Source of the DNA: Coriobacteriaceae bacterium
GTDB taxonomy: Bacteria > Actinomycetota > Coriobacteriia > Coriobacteriales > Coriobacteriaceae
Assembly: GCA_902363875.1 (NCBI GenBank)
Contig: CABJBO010000003.1
Location: forward strand, 82,857-146,856
Direction of reading: 5' to 3'
Length of the DNA stretch: 64,000 nucleotides
Shown: piece after piece, positions 48,000 through 56,105 of the stretch
Layout: each line of letters starts with the position of its first letter
How positions within the stretch are numbered: position 1 is the first letter of the stretch
The notes under the pieces: generated by a model
Databases searched by the model: none
What the model saw: the letters and a program-made list of their open reading frames with translations, nothing else
What the model was told of the DNA's origin: nothing
Made by a program: the position numbers and the translations under genes

Positions 48000-49799
48000 C
48001 TACAGTCGTTGACACACCACGGACACACGCTGACCGTCAAAGCCAAAGCCCCAACGCATGCGCCCGACGGCGGGGCGCGGCACGCGGATATCATCGATGC
48101 CGTCGCGCTCTATGTCGAGCAGCGCCTGAACCGCCAACAGTTCCAGGCCCAGGGCATCGACGCCAGGGTCGTACAACATGTTGACCGTAATGAGCGGTCG
48201 CTCATCGAGCATGCCGAGCGTGTCGGCCACGTCAAACACCCGACCGGTGGGAATCACCTGGATATCCCAGCGATCCGAGACGCCACTTCGCTTGGAGCTG
48301 GGATTGCAATAGCCGGGCAGTCCAAAGCAGAGCCCCTGAAGCGCCAGATGATAGGCTGTCGGCATATCTGATTGGCCCACATCGATGCCCAGATCGCCGA
48401 TAGCACAGCTCAAAGCTTGCTTTACAGTGTCCTCGTCTCCTCGACACAGCCCGTCATGGAACGAGTCGATAACTCCAACGTCCTCAACGGTGCACTCAAA
48501 CCATTCCAGAATTACAAGACGGAGCGCCTGACGCACTTCGCTATTAGGCAGACGCAGGGAACGAAGGCACGCGCCGTCCTCCGAATGCCCCGTCATATCC
48601 GTCGTAAGGAATCCAGACAGATACAGCGCAGTCCAGATATCTTCGGGCTTGGCGGCATCGACCTCCTCGGCATGCATATGCACTGGCGCCTCAATAAACC
48701 CATGCGGCTCAACCAAATCGAACAATGTGGACAGGCGAATGAGATTCCAGTCGCCGACGCATGCGCCCAGACGGTCGGCGTAACAATACAGATCCGCCCG
48801 AACGGGCGCGACGCAATCGCGATGTGCGTAGTCCACCACGCGCTCCGGGCTCGAGCAATAAAAACCACCAAACAGATAGCCCTCGAGCCACTCACGCGCG
48901 TCATCCAGACAGCCGTTGCGACCGATGCAATCCAACAGCACTTGGACTTCGTCGTCCGAAAAACCGAACCATCGATCACACCAACTCGACAGTGGCGTCG
49001 CCGACCGATAGGAAACCCCACGTTGGGACAACGCAAACTCGGCATGACCGGGGCGTTCGCACATCAGACACGTCAATCGCAACGAGTCGCCGGCATCGGC
49101 AATGGTGTCGAACAACATTCGGCTGAGCGACTCTAGGGAATCCACGCTACCGTCGTCCTTAGCGTCCAAACGCTTTGGACATACCGCGTCGTAGTCGTCT
49201 ATCAGAAGAACAACCTGCTCATCGAAAGCTGCCTGGAGCAGCTTGATAAGCACGCCAAGCGCCGCATCGATCTCCTTATCGCTGGCCACCCCACGCGCCG
49301 CCCTCTCGATAAGACGGACCTCACGTCTTGACAGATCAGGTGCGGCAAGCAGCGGCAGCAATCGGGCGCACTCGTTCGCGACAGCGCTGCGAATAGCCGC
49401 CGCAGCATCGGCGTCGCGCCTCGCAGCGGCAGCTGTAAAGTCGAGCATGATGACCGGATAACTCGCGTACTCATCACGATAGCGACCGCCGCCCGCCTGC
49501 CAAATCTGGGTACCAGCGAACAGGCTTCGATCCGGCAGCCGGTGATCAGGTCGTTCCAAATAGCACTTGAGCATCGATAAATTCATGCTCTTGCCAAAAC
49601 CCTTAGGCCGACAGCAAAGCGCAACGGGTACTTCGCTGTCCAATATATCGGCAATAAACATAGTCTTATCGACGACTAAGCACCGATTGATTGCATCGGA
49701 AAAGTCGTGTACATCAACCGGCAGAGCTGCGTTATCCGCATAACCGAGCAACCGTGCACCAAACGCATGAGCAACACCATAATTCGCCTGTTCAGACAC
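48000..49799 (-). CDS. AAA-ATPase-like protein of the DUF1703/PD-(D/E)XK-associated family
   Basis: The product has 599 residues from a GTG at 49799 with AAGGAGA upstream; the sequence before it is not coding-like. An AAA-ATPase_like domain fills residues about 15-300: LPVDVHDFSDAINRCLVVDK, a Walker A variant CRPKGFGKSMNLSML where most relatives have RPRRFGKS, and Walker B VVLLIDDYDAVCP. The C-terminal region would correspond to the PD-(D/E)XK-like DUF1703 domain, but I could not find the E-x-K core with confidence. These proteins are abundant in gut anaerobes and of unknown function. It stands alone. Confidence 0.7.
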   Translation of the reverse strand: MSEQANYGVAHAFGARLLGYADNAALPVDVHDFSDAINRCLVVDKTMFIADILDSEVPVALCCRPKGFGKSMNLSMLKCYLERPDHRLPDRSLFAGTQIWQAGGGRYRDEYASYPVIMLDFTAAAARRDADAAAAIRSAVANECARLLPLLAAPDLSRREVRLIERAARGVASDKEIDAALGVLIKLLQAAFDEQVVLLIDDYDAVCPKRLDAKDDGSVDSLESLSRMLFDTIADAGDSLRLTCLMCERPGHAEFALSQRGVSYRSATPLSSWCDRWFGFSDDEVQVLLDCIGRNGCLDDAREWLEGYLFGGFYCSSPERVVDYAHRDCVAPVRADLYCYADRLGACVGDWNLIRLSTLFDLVEPHGFIEAPVHMHAEEVDAAKPEDIWTALYLSGFLTTDMTGHSEDGACLRSLRLPNSEVRQALRLVILEWFECTVEDVGVIDSFHDGLCRGDEDTVKQALSCAIGDLGIDVGQSDMPTAYHLALQGLCFGLPGYCNPSSKRSGVSDRWDIQVIPTGRVFDVADTLGMLDERPLITVNMLYDPGVDALGLELLAVQALLDIERDGIDDIRVPRPAVGRMRWGFGFDGQRVSVVCQRL

Positions 49800-49932
49800 C
49801 GTAAACTCTCCTTCTAACGCAGCACGATGCCCATTGTAGCTAGCGGGTAGAGCGCAACAATATCGACATGAAAACGTTTCGGGCAACGGTAGCAACAGAC
49901 CCCCGAGGGGGCATAACAAATCGTTGCACAAC

Positions 49933-49967
49933 AAAACGGGGCCCGATGCCGCCGCACCGGACCCCGT
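49933..49967 (-). terminator. Rho-independent terminator for the MPKTG surface protein gene
   Basis: On the minus strand ACGGGGTCCG pairs with CGGGCCCCGT (one G-T) and is followed by TTTTG, about 30 bases after the stop codon. Confidence 0.78.
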
Positions 49968-49998
49968 CCCAAACTCTTATAGAAAACGATCTGGAAGA

Positions 49999-51813
49999 TT
50001 ACTCCTCCGAGCCGTCCTCCCCAGAAGCCTTCTTCTGCTGATCGAGCTTATGCTTACCACTTACGATAGACGTAGCGCCCAGTGTGGCCAAGCTTGCACT
50101 AGCAAGGCTCGCCATCACAATCAGATCGCCCGTCTTGGGCATGTTGCCGCCCGAAGACTTGGTAGTTGTAGTCGTCGTGGTCGTGGTGGTCACCGTTTTG
50201 GAGTCATTTTGCTCCTGGACCTGGTCATCGGTGTTGCCCTTACCGCTGTCCTCGCTCTGCTGCTTTCCGTCCTCAGTCTTGCCCTTGCTCTTGTCTTTCT
50301 CCTCAGATTCAGACTTCTTATCCTCGTCCTTCTTCTGTTCGGACTTGTCGCTCTTCTCCTCAGAGCTAGAACCCTTATCGGATTCGGTCTTCTCGGAAGC
50401 CTTGTCCTTGGAGTCGCCCTTTGCGGCTTCGATCTTTTCCGTGGAAACCTGATCAGAGTTGCCCTTGTTCTGGGTCGAGCCGTTATTGACGCCAGCCATC
50501 AGCGAAGAGCCCAGCGTAGAACCAAGCTGCTCGGAGAAAGAAGGCTTCTTGTCCGGCGAAGCAACGGGAACGTCCGGCGCCTTATTCGAGTCATCCTTGG
50601 AAGCATCGGAACCAGGGGTTGCGTCAGAGCCGGAGCCGTTGTGAGAGCCGGTGCCAACGGACGAATCGCTCGAGCCGGTGGATGAGTTAGAGGTGCCAGC
50701 GCCGGTCGAACCAGAAGCGTCGCTGTCCGTATTGCCGGCAGAGCTTGAAGACGAATCGCCCGCAGCAGAGCCGTTCGAAACGGAGCCGTTCGAGGTAGAG
50801 CCGTTGTTGGTAGTGCCACCAGCAGAGCCATCACCGTCAGCACCGGTCGAGGGCGCATCCATCCTGTCATCGTTGGCATCGTCGCTCGAGTCGTCATTCG
50901 AATCAGGCGTCGGCGAGGGCGCCGGCGTAGGTTCGGGCTGCACGGGCGTCGCAGCGGCCTCGTCCTCGGCGATATAAACCAAGCAGTCCTTCAGCTCATT
51001 GCGGTAGCGGTTCTTCCAGCCCTCATGATACTGGGGCTGGCTCGAATACTTGGTCGCCACGTTATTGACCACACTGTTGGAAAGCGCCGTCACAACCTCG
51101 CGATCAGTCATACTGTTAGAAAGGTTTGCCCAACGGAAGAAGTCCCTGCAACCACCGGTGCCGCACATGTTGGTGATGCTCCACACCATGCCCTTAACGC
51201 AATCGGCACGGCCCGAAATATCAATGCCCAGGCCACTCTTGAGCCACGCCTCGGTCACCGCATAGTACGAGTTGTACGCATAGGCATCTTGAAGAGCTGA
51301 GAACTCAACAGGATCGATGTTATAAGCGCCCTGGAAGGCCTCCTGCGCAATACGGCCCAACTCGGTGAGCTGGCCGTTCTCGTACATGGCATTGCTCATG
51401 TTGGAAATCTCGCTGCCGCGATCAATCGCATCCTTGAGCATGCTGTATTTTTCGGGGTTGTAGTTGTAGGCCTGCTTCATAAACGGAATGAGCGACCAAC
51501 GACGGTCGAACTGGTAATAACCCAGCGCGTTATAACCGTCACCGTACGAAAAGCCCTGGTTATAGTTGCCGTGACTCTCGTATTTGGTGAAGTACTTCAT
51601 CTCGGGAGTCACGTTAACAAACGAAACGCCCTGGACCGACCTCAGCACGCCCGAGAAGGACTGCTGGGTGTAGAGACCCTTATCGATATCGGTGGCATCC
51701 GAGGCAACGCCCGGCGTGGGCTCCTCGGCAGCGGCGGGTGCCGGCACGGAAACGGCGCCAAACGAAAGCGCCAGCGTCAGGCCCGCGACAATAGCAGAAT
51801 GCTTGGGCTGCAT
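49999..51813 (-). CDS. Secreted wall-anchored protein with MPKTG sorting motif and possible lysozyme-like domain
   Basis: The 604-residue protein starts at the ATG at 51813 behind GGGAGG and has a signal peptide ending near AAAEE. Residues about 60-290 form a folded domain with FTKYESHGNYNQGFSYGDG; the Y-E-S-x-G pattern recalls transglycosylase-type domains, a weak hint only. From about 295 to 555 the chain is low complexity: PT-rich, then G/S/N-rich, then a K/E/S-rich charged block, then a run of eleven threonines. The end is GGNMPKTGD, a hydrophobic helix, and an unusually long charged tail of about 25 residues ending EDGSEE. The MPKTG box suggests a sortase substrate with a variant LPxTG. 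Confidence 0.78.
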   Translation of the reverse strand: MQPKHSAIVAGLTLALSFGAVSVPAPAAAEEPTPGVASDATDIDKGLYTQQSFSGVLRSVQGVSFVNVTPEMKYFTKYESHGNYNQGFSYGDGYNALGYYQFDRRWSLIPFMKQAYNYNPEKYSMLKDAIDRGSEISNMSNAMYENGQLTELGRIAQEAFQGAYNIDPVEFSALQDAYAYNSYYAVTEAWLKSGLGIDISGRADCVKGMVWSITNMCGTGGCRDFFRWANLSNSMTDREVVTALSNSVVNNVATKYSSQPQYHEGWKNRYRNELKDCLVYIAEDEAAATPVQPEPTPAPSPTPDSNDDSSDDANDDRMDAPSTGADGDGSAGGTTNNGSTSNGSVSNGSAAGDSSSSSAGNTDSDASGSTGAGTSNSSTGSSDSSVGTGSHNGSGSDATPGSDASKDDSNKAPDVPVASPDKKPSFSEQLGSTLGSSLMAGVNNGSTQNKGNSDQVSTEKIEAAKGDSKDKASEKTESDKGSSSEEKSDKSEQKKDEDKKSESEEKDKSKGKTEDGKQQSEDSGKGNTDDQVQEQNDSKTVTTTTTTTTTTKSSGGNMPKTGDLIVMASLASASLATLGATSIVSGKHKLDQQKKASGEDGSEE

Positions 51814-51952
51814 AAGATCCTCCCTGCATTGGTGTAGTTAAAGTGCAGTTTGCAAAGATAAAAATAAGTATTGCAGCTCGCCCGTTGTTGCACAACAACC
51901 CCTCGGTAAACGGCAACAACCCTCCGCGAAATCTTAAGGAATTGCGCTCAAC

Positions 51953-52384
51953 CTACAGCTTAATGTCGAAGTTGATCTCGGGGACGGCAGCAAGGTCGGC
52001 CAACGTCACGCCGTCGACGTACTTTTCGATCACGTCGTCCAGACCGCGCCAGAATTTGACGGTCGAGCAAAGATCGCTGCGGGCGCAGCTGTTGTCGATG
52101 CCATCGCACGCCACCGGAGCCGTGCTGCCCTCGACGGCGCGCAGGATGTCGCCAGCACGCACCTCGGAGGGATCCTTGGCCATCATGTAGCCGCCGCCCT
52201 TGCCGCGCACGCTCTTAAGCAGGCCCGCCTTCATAAGCGGACGAACCAGCTGCTCCAAATACTTTTGCGAGATATGTTCACGGTCGGCGACCTCGCGCAG
52301 GGCAATCTTGCCCTCGGCGTCGCCCAGCGCCGCGATATAGATCATCAGCCGGAGGGCATAGCGGCCCTTGGAAGAAATGAGCAT
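51953..52384 (-). CDS. Rrf2/IscR-type iron-sulfur regulator of the suf operon
   Basis: The 143-residue protein starts MLISSKGRYALRLMIYIAAL, with the winged helix of the Rrf2 family (HISQKYLEQLVRPLMKAGLL, VRGKGGGYMMAK). Three cysteines occur as CDGIDNSCARSDLC (C-x6-C-x5-C), very close to the IscR [2Fe-2S] ligands. The ATG at 52384 is preceded by GGGAGGGTAGGT. It is divergent from sufC, 224 bases apart, and the gap holds two copies of a GGGACAA-N15-TTGTCCC inverted repeat, its likely binding sites. By analogy it senses cluster status and controls suf (inference). Confidence 0.9.
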   Translation of the reverse strand: MLISSKGRYALRLMIYIAALGDAEGKIALREVADREHISQKYLEQLVRPLMKAGLLKSVRGKGGGYMMAKDPSEVRAGDILRAVEGSTAPVACDGIDNSCARSDLCSTVKFWRGLDDVIEKYVDGVTLADLAAVPEINFDIKL

Positions 52385-52405
52385 ACCTACCCTCCCATTG
52401 CATCT

Positions 52406-52434
52406 GGGACAACATAACCAAGTTTGTTTGTCCC
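52406..52434. promoter_or_regulatory. Inverted repeat operator candidate 1 (GGGACAA-N15-TTGTCCC)
   Basis: Seven-base arms GGGACAA and TTGTCCC are separated by exactly 15 bases, directly upstream of the Rrf2 gene. The same geometry recurs at 52450-52478 and 57836-57864. Confidence 0.65.
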
Positions 52435-52449
52435 AAATCTTAAGTAAGT

Positions 52450-52478
52450 GGGACAAACACAACAGGTTATTTTGTCCC
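52450..52478. promoter_or_regulatory. Inverted repeat operator candidate 2 (GGGACAA-N15-TTGTCCC)
   Basis: Identical arms and 15-base spacing to the element 44 bases earlier. Together the two also create an outward-facing perfect 10-bp repeat GTTTGTCCCA/TGGGACAAAC (52426-52435 and 52449-52458). It lies about 40 bases upstream of the candidate sufC promoter. Confidence 0.65.
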
Positions 52479-52516
52479 AGAATTTGAAAAGTCGAGTGGA
52501 TTAGTCGGGTTTTCCC

Positions 52517-52544
52517 TTGACTAACGCCGAACCCATAGTAACTT
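52517..52544 (+). promoter_or_regulatory. Candidate suf promoter
   Basis: TTGACT (52517-52522) and TAACTT (52539-52544) with a 16-base spacer lie 65 bases before the sufC start and just downstream of the two inverted repeats. It is recognised by eye. Confidence 0.4.
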
Positions 52545-52608
52545 TATTCCGAGAAGATTCCTAGGGTTTCGTACACCCATGAGTACACCATATGCAGAGA
52601 GGGACAGC

Positions 52609-53409
52609 ATGAGCGCAAATCCGCTGCTTTCCATCGAAGGTCTGACCGCCTCCGTGGACGAGAAGACCATCCTCCACAACGTCAACCTCAACGTCGCCGC
52701 CGGCGAGACCCACGTGCTGATGGGCCCCAACGGCGCCGGCAAGTCCACCCTCGGCCACCTGGTCATGGGCGACCCCGTTTACACGGTCAACGACGGCCGC
52801 ATCGTCTTTGACGGCCAGGACATCACCGGGCTCACCACCGACAAGCGCTCGCGCGCCGGCCTGTTCCTGAGCTTCCAGGCCCCGGTCGAGATCCCGGGCG
52901 TGCCGCTGTCGAGCTTTTTGCGCGCCAGCATCGCCGGCCGCCCCGGCCTGGAGATGAAGGGCAAGGAATTCCGTCGTCGCGTCAAGGAGCTCGCGGCCGA
53001 GCTCAACATGGATACCGCCTACCTCAACCGCGAGCTAGGCGTGGGCTTCTCGGGCGGCGAGAAGAAGAAGGTCGAGATGCTCCAGCTCCTGTTGCTGCAG
53101 CCCAAGCTCGCCATCCTCGACGAGACCGACTCGGGCCTGGACGTCGACGCGCTTTCCACCGTCAGCCACGGCATGGACGCCTACCGCAAGAGCTGCGACG
53201 GTTCCATGCTCATCATCACGCATAATACGCGCATCCTGGAGCACCTGGATGTCGACCGTGTCCACGTTATGGTCAAGGGCCACATCGTGCGCGAGGACGA
53301 CGCCTCGCTCATCCCCTGGATCGACAAGAACGGCTTTGAGACCTTCGAGCGCGAGGCCGCCGAGCAGCGCGCCCAGGCCGAGGCCGCCGCTGCCGGGCAG
53401 CAGGCGTAA
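52609..53409 (+). CDS. sufC: Fe-S cluster assembly ATPase SufC
   Basis: The 266-residue ABC-type ATPase works with SufB and SufD in the scaffold complex that assembles Fe-S clusters in the cytoplasm. It has Walker A MGPNGAGKSTLGHLVMG, the SufC signature FSGGEKKKVEMLQ, Walker B LAILDETDSGLDVDAL and ITHNTRIL with the H-loop. The ATG at 52609 follows AGAGAGGGA and gives the usual N terminus; an in-frame ATG at 52579 would add ten residues. The C-terminal tail is alanine- and glutamine-rich (about 15 residues). It is the first gene of sufCBDSU. Confidence 0.95.
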   Translation: MSANPLLSIEGLTASVDEKTILHNVNLNVAAGETHVLMGPNGAGKSTLGHLVMGDPVYTVNDGRIVFDGQDITGLTTDKRSRAGLFLSFQAPVEIPGVPLSSFLRASIAGRPGLEMKGKEFRRRVKELAAELNMDTAYLNRELGVGFSGGEKKKVEMLQLLLLQPKLAILDETDSGLDVDALSTVSHGMDAYRKSCDGSMLIITHNTRILEHLDVDRVHVMVKGHIVREDDASLIPWIDKNGFETFEREAAEQRAQAEAAAAGQQA

Positions 53410-53421
53410 AGGGGCGACGCA

Positions 53422-54834
53422 ATGACCAAGAACCGCACCGAGGTCGCAGACATCGACCGCAGCCTCTACGACTTCACCTATGGCGAGGAGGGATTCGAGC
53501 GCCTCGACGCCGGCATCACGCCCGACATCGTGCGCGAGATCAGCGCCAAAAAGGACGAGCCGCAGTGGATGCTCGACCTGCGCTTAAAGTCCCTCGAGAT
53601 CTTCAACCGTTTTCCCGACCCGACGTGGGGCCCCTCCATCGAGGGCCTGGACATGGACAACATCGTCACCTACGTCAAGCCCAACACCGACCAAAAGCAC
53701 GACTGGGAGTCGGTGCCCGACGACATCAAGAACACCTTTGAGCGCTTGGGCATCCCAGAGGCCGAGCGAAGCTACCTGGCAGGCGTCGGCGCGCAGTACG
53801 ACTCCGAGCTCGTCTACCACAACATGCAGGACACGGCGTCCAAGATGGGCATCGTCTACTCCGGTATTGAAGAAGCCCTGCACGATCCACAGTGGGAACC
53901 GCTCATCCACGAGAAGTTTATGACGCTCATCCCGCCCACCGACCACAAGTTTGCGGCCCTGCACGGCGCCGTATGGTCGGGCGGCTCGTTTGTCTACGTG
54001 CCCAAGGGCACCAAGCTCGATTTTCCGCTGCAGAGCTACTTCCGCCTTAACGCCAAGGGTGCCGGCCAGTTTGAGCACACGCTCATCATCGTCGAGGACG
54101 ACGCCGACCTGCACTTTATCGAGGGTTGCTCCGCGCCCAAGTACAACGTTGCCAACCTCCACGCCGGCGCCGTCGAGCTCTTTGTGGGCAAGCGTGCACA
54201 TCTGCGCTACTCGACCATCGAAAACTGGTCCAAAAACATGTACAACCTCAACACCAAACGTGCGCGCGTGGACGAGGATGGCGACATCGAGTGGATCAGT
54301 GGCTCCTTCGGCAGCCACGTGGGCTACCTCTACCCCATGAGCGTGCTCAACGGCCGTCGCGCCCGCTCGAGCTTTACCGGCATTACCTTTGCCGGCGCCG
54401 GCCAGAACCTGGATACCGGCTGCAAGGTCGTGCTCAACGCGCCCGAGACCTCGGCAACCGTCGAGACCAAGGGCATCTCCAAGAGTGGCGGCATTCAGAC
54501 CTTCCGCAGCTCTATCGTGGCCACGCCCAAGGCAGAGGGTTCCAAGGCAACCGTGAGCTGCCAGTCGCTCATGCTCGATGACCAGAGCCGCTCCGACACC
54601 ATCCCCGCCATGGACATCCGCGCCAAGAACGTCGACATCGGCCACGAGGCTACCATCGGCCGCATCGGCGACGACAAGGTGTTCTACCTGATGAGCCGCG
54701 GCATCTCGGAGGAAGAGGCCCGCACCATGATCGTCAACGGCTTTGCCAACCCGGTCTCCAAGGAGCTGCCGCTGGAGTATGCCGTCGAGATGAACAACCT
54801 GATCAAGCTCGAGATGGAAGGAGCGATCGGATAA
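53422..54834 (+). CDS. sufB: Fe-S cluster assembly scaffold SufB
   Basis: The 470-residue protein is the main scaffold of the SufBC2D complex. Characteristic segments are FERLGIPEAERSYLAGVGAQ, FVYVPKGTKLDFPLQSYFR, the right-handed beta-helix region with NWSKNMYNLNTKRA, and the C-terminal MSRGISEEEARTMIVNGFA. Length is normal. AAAGGGGCGACGCA precedes the ATG twelve bases after sufC, and its stop overlaps the sufD start (TAATG). Confidence 0.96.
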   Translation: MTKNRTEVADIDRSLYDFTYGEEGFERLDAGITPDIVREISAKKDEPQWMLDLRLKSLEIFNRFPDPTWGPSIEGLDMDNIVTYVKPNTDQKHDWESVPDDIKNTFERLGIPEAERSYLAGVGAQYDSELVYHNMQDTASKMGIVYSGIEEALHDPQWEPLIHEKFMTLIPPTDHKFAALHGAVWSGGSFVYVPKGTKLDFPLQSYFRLNAKGAGQFEHTLIIVEDDADLHFIEGCSAPKYNVANLHAGAVELFVGKRAHLRYSTIENWSKNMYNLNTKRARVDEDGDIEWISGSFGSHVGYLYPMSVLNGRRARSSFTGITFAGAGQNLDTGCKVVLNAPETSATVETKGISKSGGIQTFRSSIVATPKAEGSKATVSCQSLMLDDQSRSDTIPAMDIRAKNVDIGHEATIGRIGDDKVFYLMSRGISEEEARTMIVNGFANPVSKELPLEYAVEMNNLIKLEMEGAIG

Positions 54835-56105
54835 TGAAACAGACCACGAACACCGCTGCTACCACGCTCGAGCAGGTTAATGCGATGCCTGCTGCCACTT
54901 GGGGTTGGCTCAAGATGAACCAGACCAAGCTTGAGCTTTCGGACGAGCTTGCCGTCGCTCCTGCCGAGGCCGTCGAGGTCGAGGGCTTGGACGAGCAGTT
55001 TGCCGGCGCTGCCGACGCGTTTGGCACCGCCACGAACGCCATGGCCGAGCGCTTCCCCGAGCGCCGCGCCTCCGCCCCCGGTGATGCCACCGACCGCGCC
55101 CGCATCACGCCCGAGACCGAGCTCGACGTGCCCGCCACCTCCGTCTACCAGGCCGGCGCCATCAAGCTCGAGGAGGAGCTCTCCCCTGCTGAAGCCTTCG
55201 AAACCGGCATGGGCGAGGCTGCCTACGCCTACTTGGCCGAGCACGCTACCAAGCGCATCGTCATCGATGTGCCCGCATACCAGCACGCCACGGTTACCGT
55301 GCGTGTGAGCGGTGTCGATGCCGCCGCGGCCATCGCCGCCATCGACATCGTCGCTCGCCCGCAGGCAACGCTCGACCTGCAGATCGCCCTGGACTCCCCC
55401 GTTGCCGGCGAGGGTGTCGTGGGCTCCGTGCTACGTGTGTGCTCCCACGAGTACGCCATCGTCAACGTGACCTGCACGCAGACGCTCGACGATAGCTGGA
55501 TCGCGCTCGACGACACCGGCCTGTTCCTGGACGAGGGTGCGCGCGTCAACGTGCAGCACACCGTCCTGGGTGCCGGCGCCAGCGCCACCGGCCTTGCCGG
55601 CGACCTGCTGGGCGATACCGCCAAGGTCACCATCGATACCGATTACCTGGGCGCCCGCGAGCAGGTGCGCGACTTTAACTACGAGCTGCGCCACCGCGGT
55701 CGCAAAACCGAGTGCGAGATCGACGCCAACGGCGTACTGACCGGCACGTCAAAGAAGGTCTATCGCGGCACCATCGACCTCGTGCACGGCTGCAAGGGTG
55801 CAACCGGCACCGAGCGCGAGACGGTGCTTTTGGCCAACAAGGGCGTCGACAACAAGACCGTCCCCGTCATCCTGTGCGACGAGGACGACGTCGCCGGCAA
55901 CCACGGTGCCACCATCGGCCACGTCCGCGACGAGCAGCTGTTCTATCTCGCCTGCCGCGGCCTTGACCAAAACGCCGCCGAGGACCTGTTCATCCGCGCC
56001 AAGCTGGAGGACGCCGCGCTTTCCGCCACCGACGAGCGCACCCGCGCCGCCGTCGTCCGCCTGGGCAACAACCTGATCGACAACTTTGAAGAGGAGCTCG
56101 CATGA
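54834..56105 (+). CDS. sufD: Fe-S cluster assembly protein SufD
   Basis: The 423-residue partner of SufB shares its beta-helix fold and C-terminal helical domain. Support comes from LRHRGRKTECEIDANGVLTG, TVPVILCDEDDVAGNHGATI with the conserved histidine region, and LACRGLDQNAAEDLFIRAKL. The N-terminal third is divergent and acidic, as usual for SufD. It overlaps sufB by one base and sufS by four (ATGA), so the operon is translationally coupled. Confidence 0.93.
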   Translation: MKQTTNTAATTLEQVNAMPAATWGWLKMNQTKLELSDELAVAPAEAVEVEGLDEQFAGAADAFGTATNAMAERFPERRASAPGDATDRARITPETELDVPATSVYQAGAIKLEEELSPAEAFETGMGEAAYAYLAEHATKRIVIDVPAYQHATVTVRVSGVDAAAAIAAIDIVARPQATLDLQIALDSPVAGEGVVGSVLRVCSHEYAIVNVTCTQTLDDSWIALDDTGLFLDEGARVNVQHTVLGAGASATGLAGDLLGDTAKVTIDTDYLGAREQVRDFNYELRHRGRKTECEIDANGVLTGTSKKVYRGTIDLVHGCKGATGTERETVLLANKGVDNKTVPVILCDEDDVAGNHGATIGHVRDEQLFYLACRGLDQNAAEDLFIRAKLEDAALSATDERTRAAVVRLGNNLIDNFEEELA

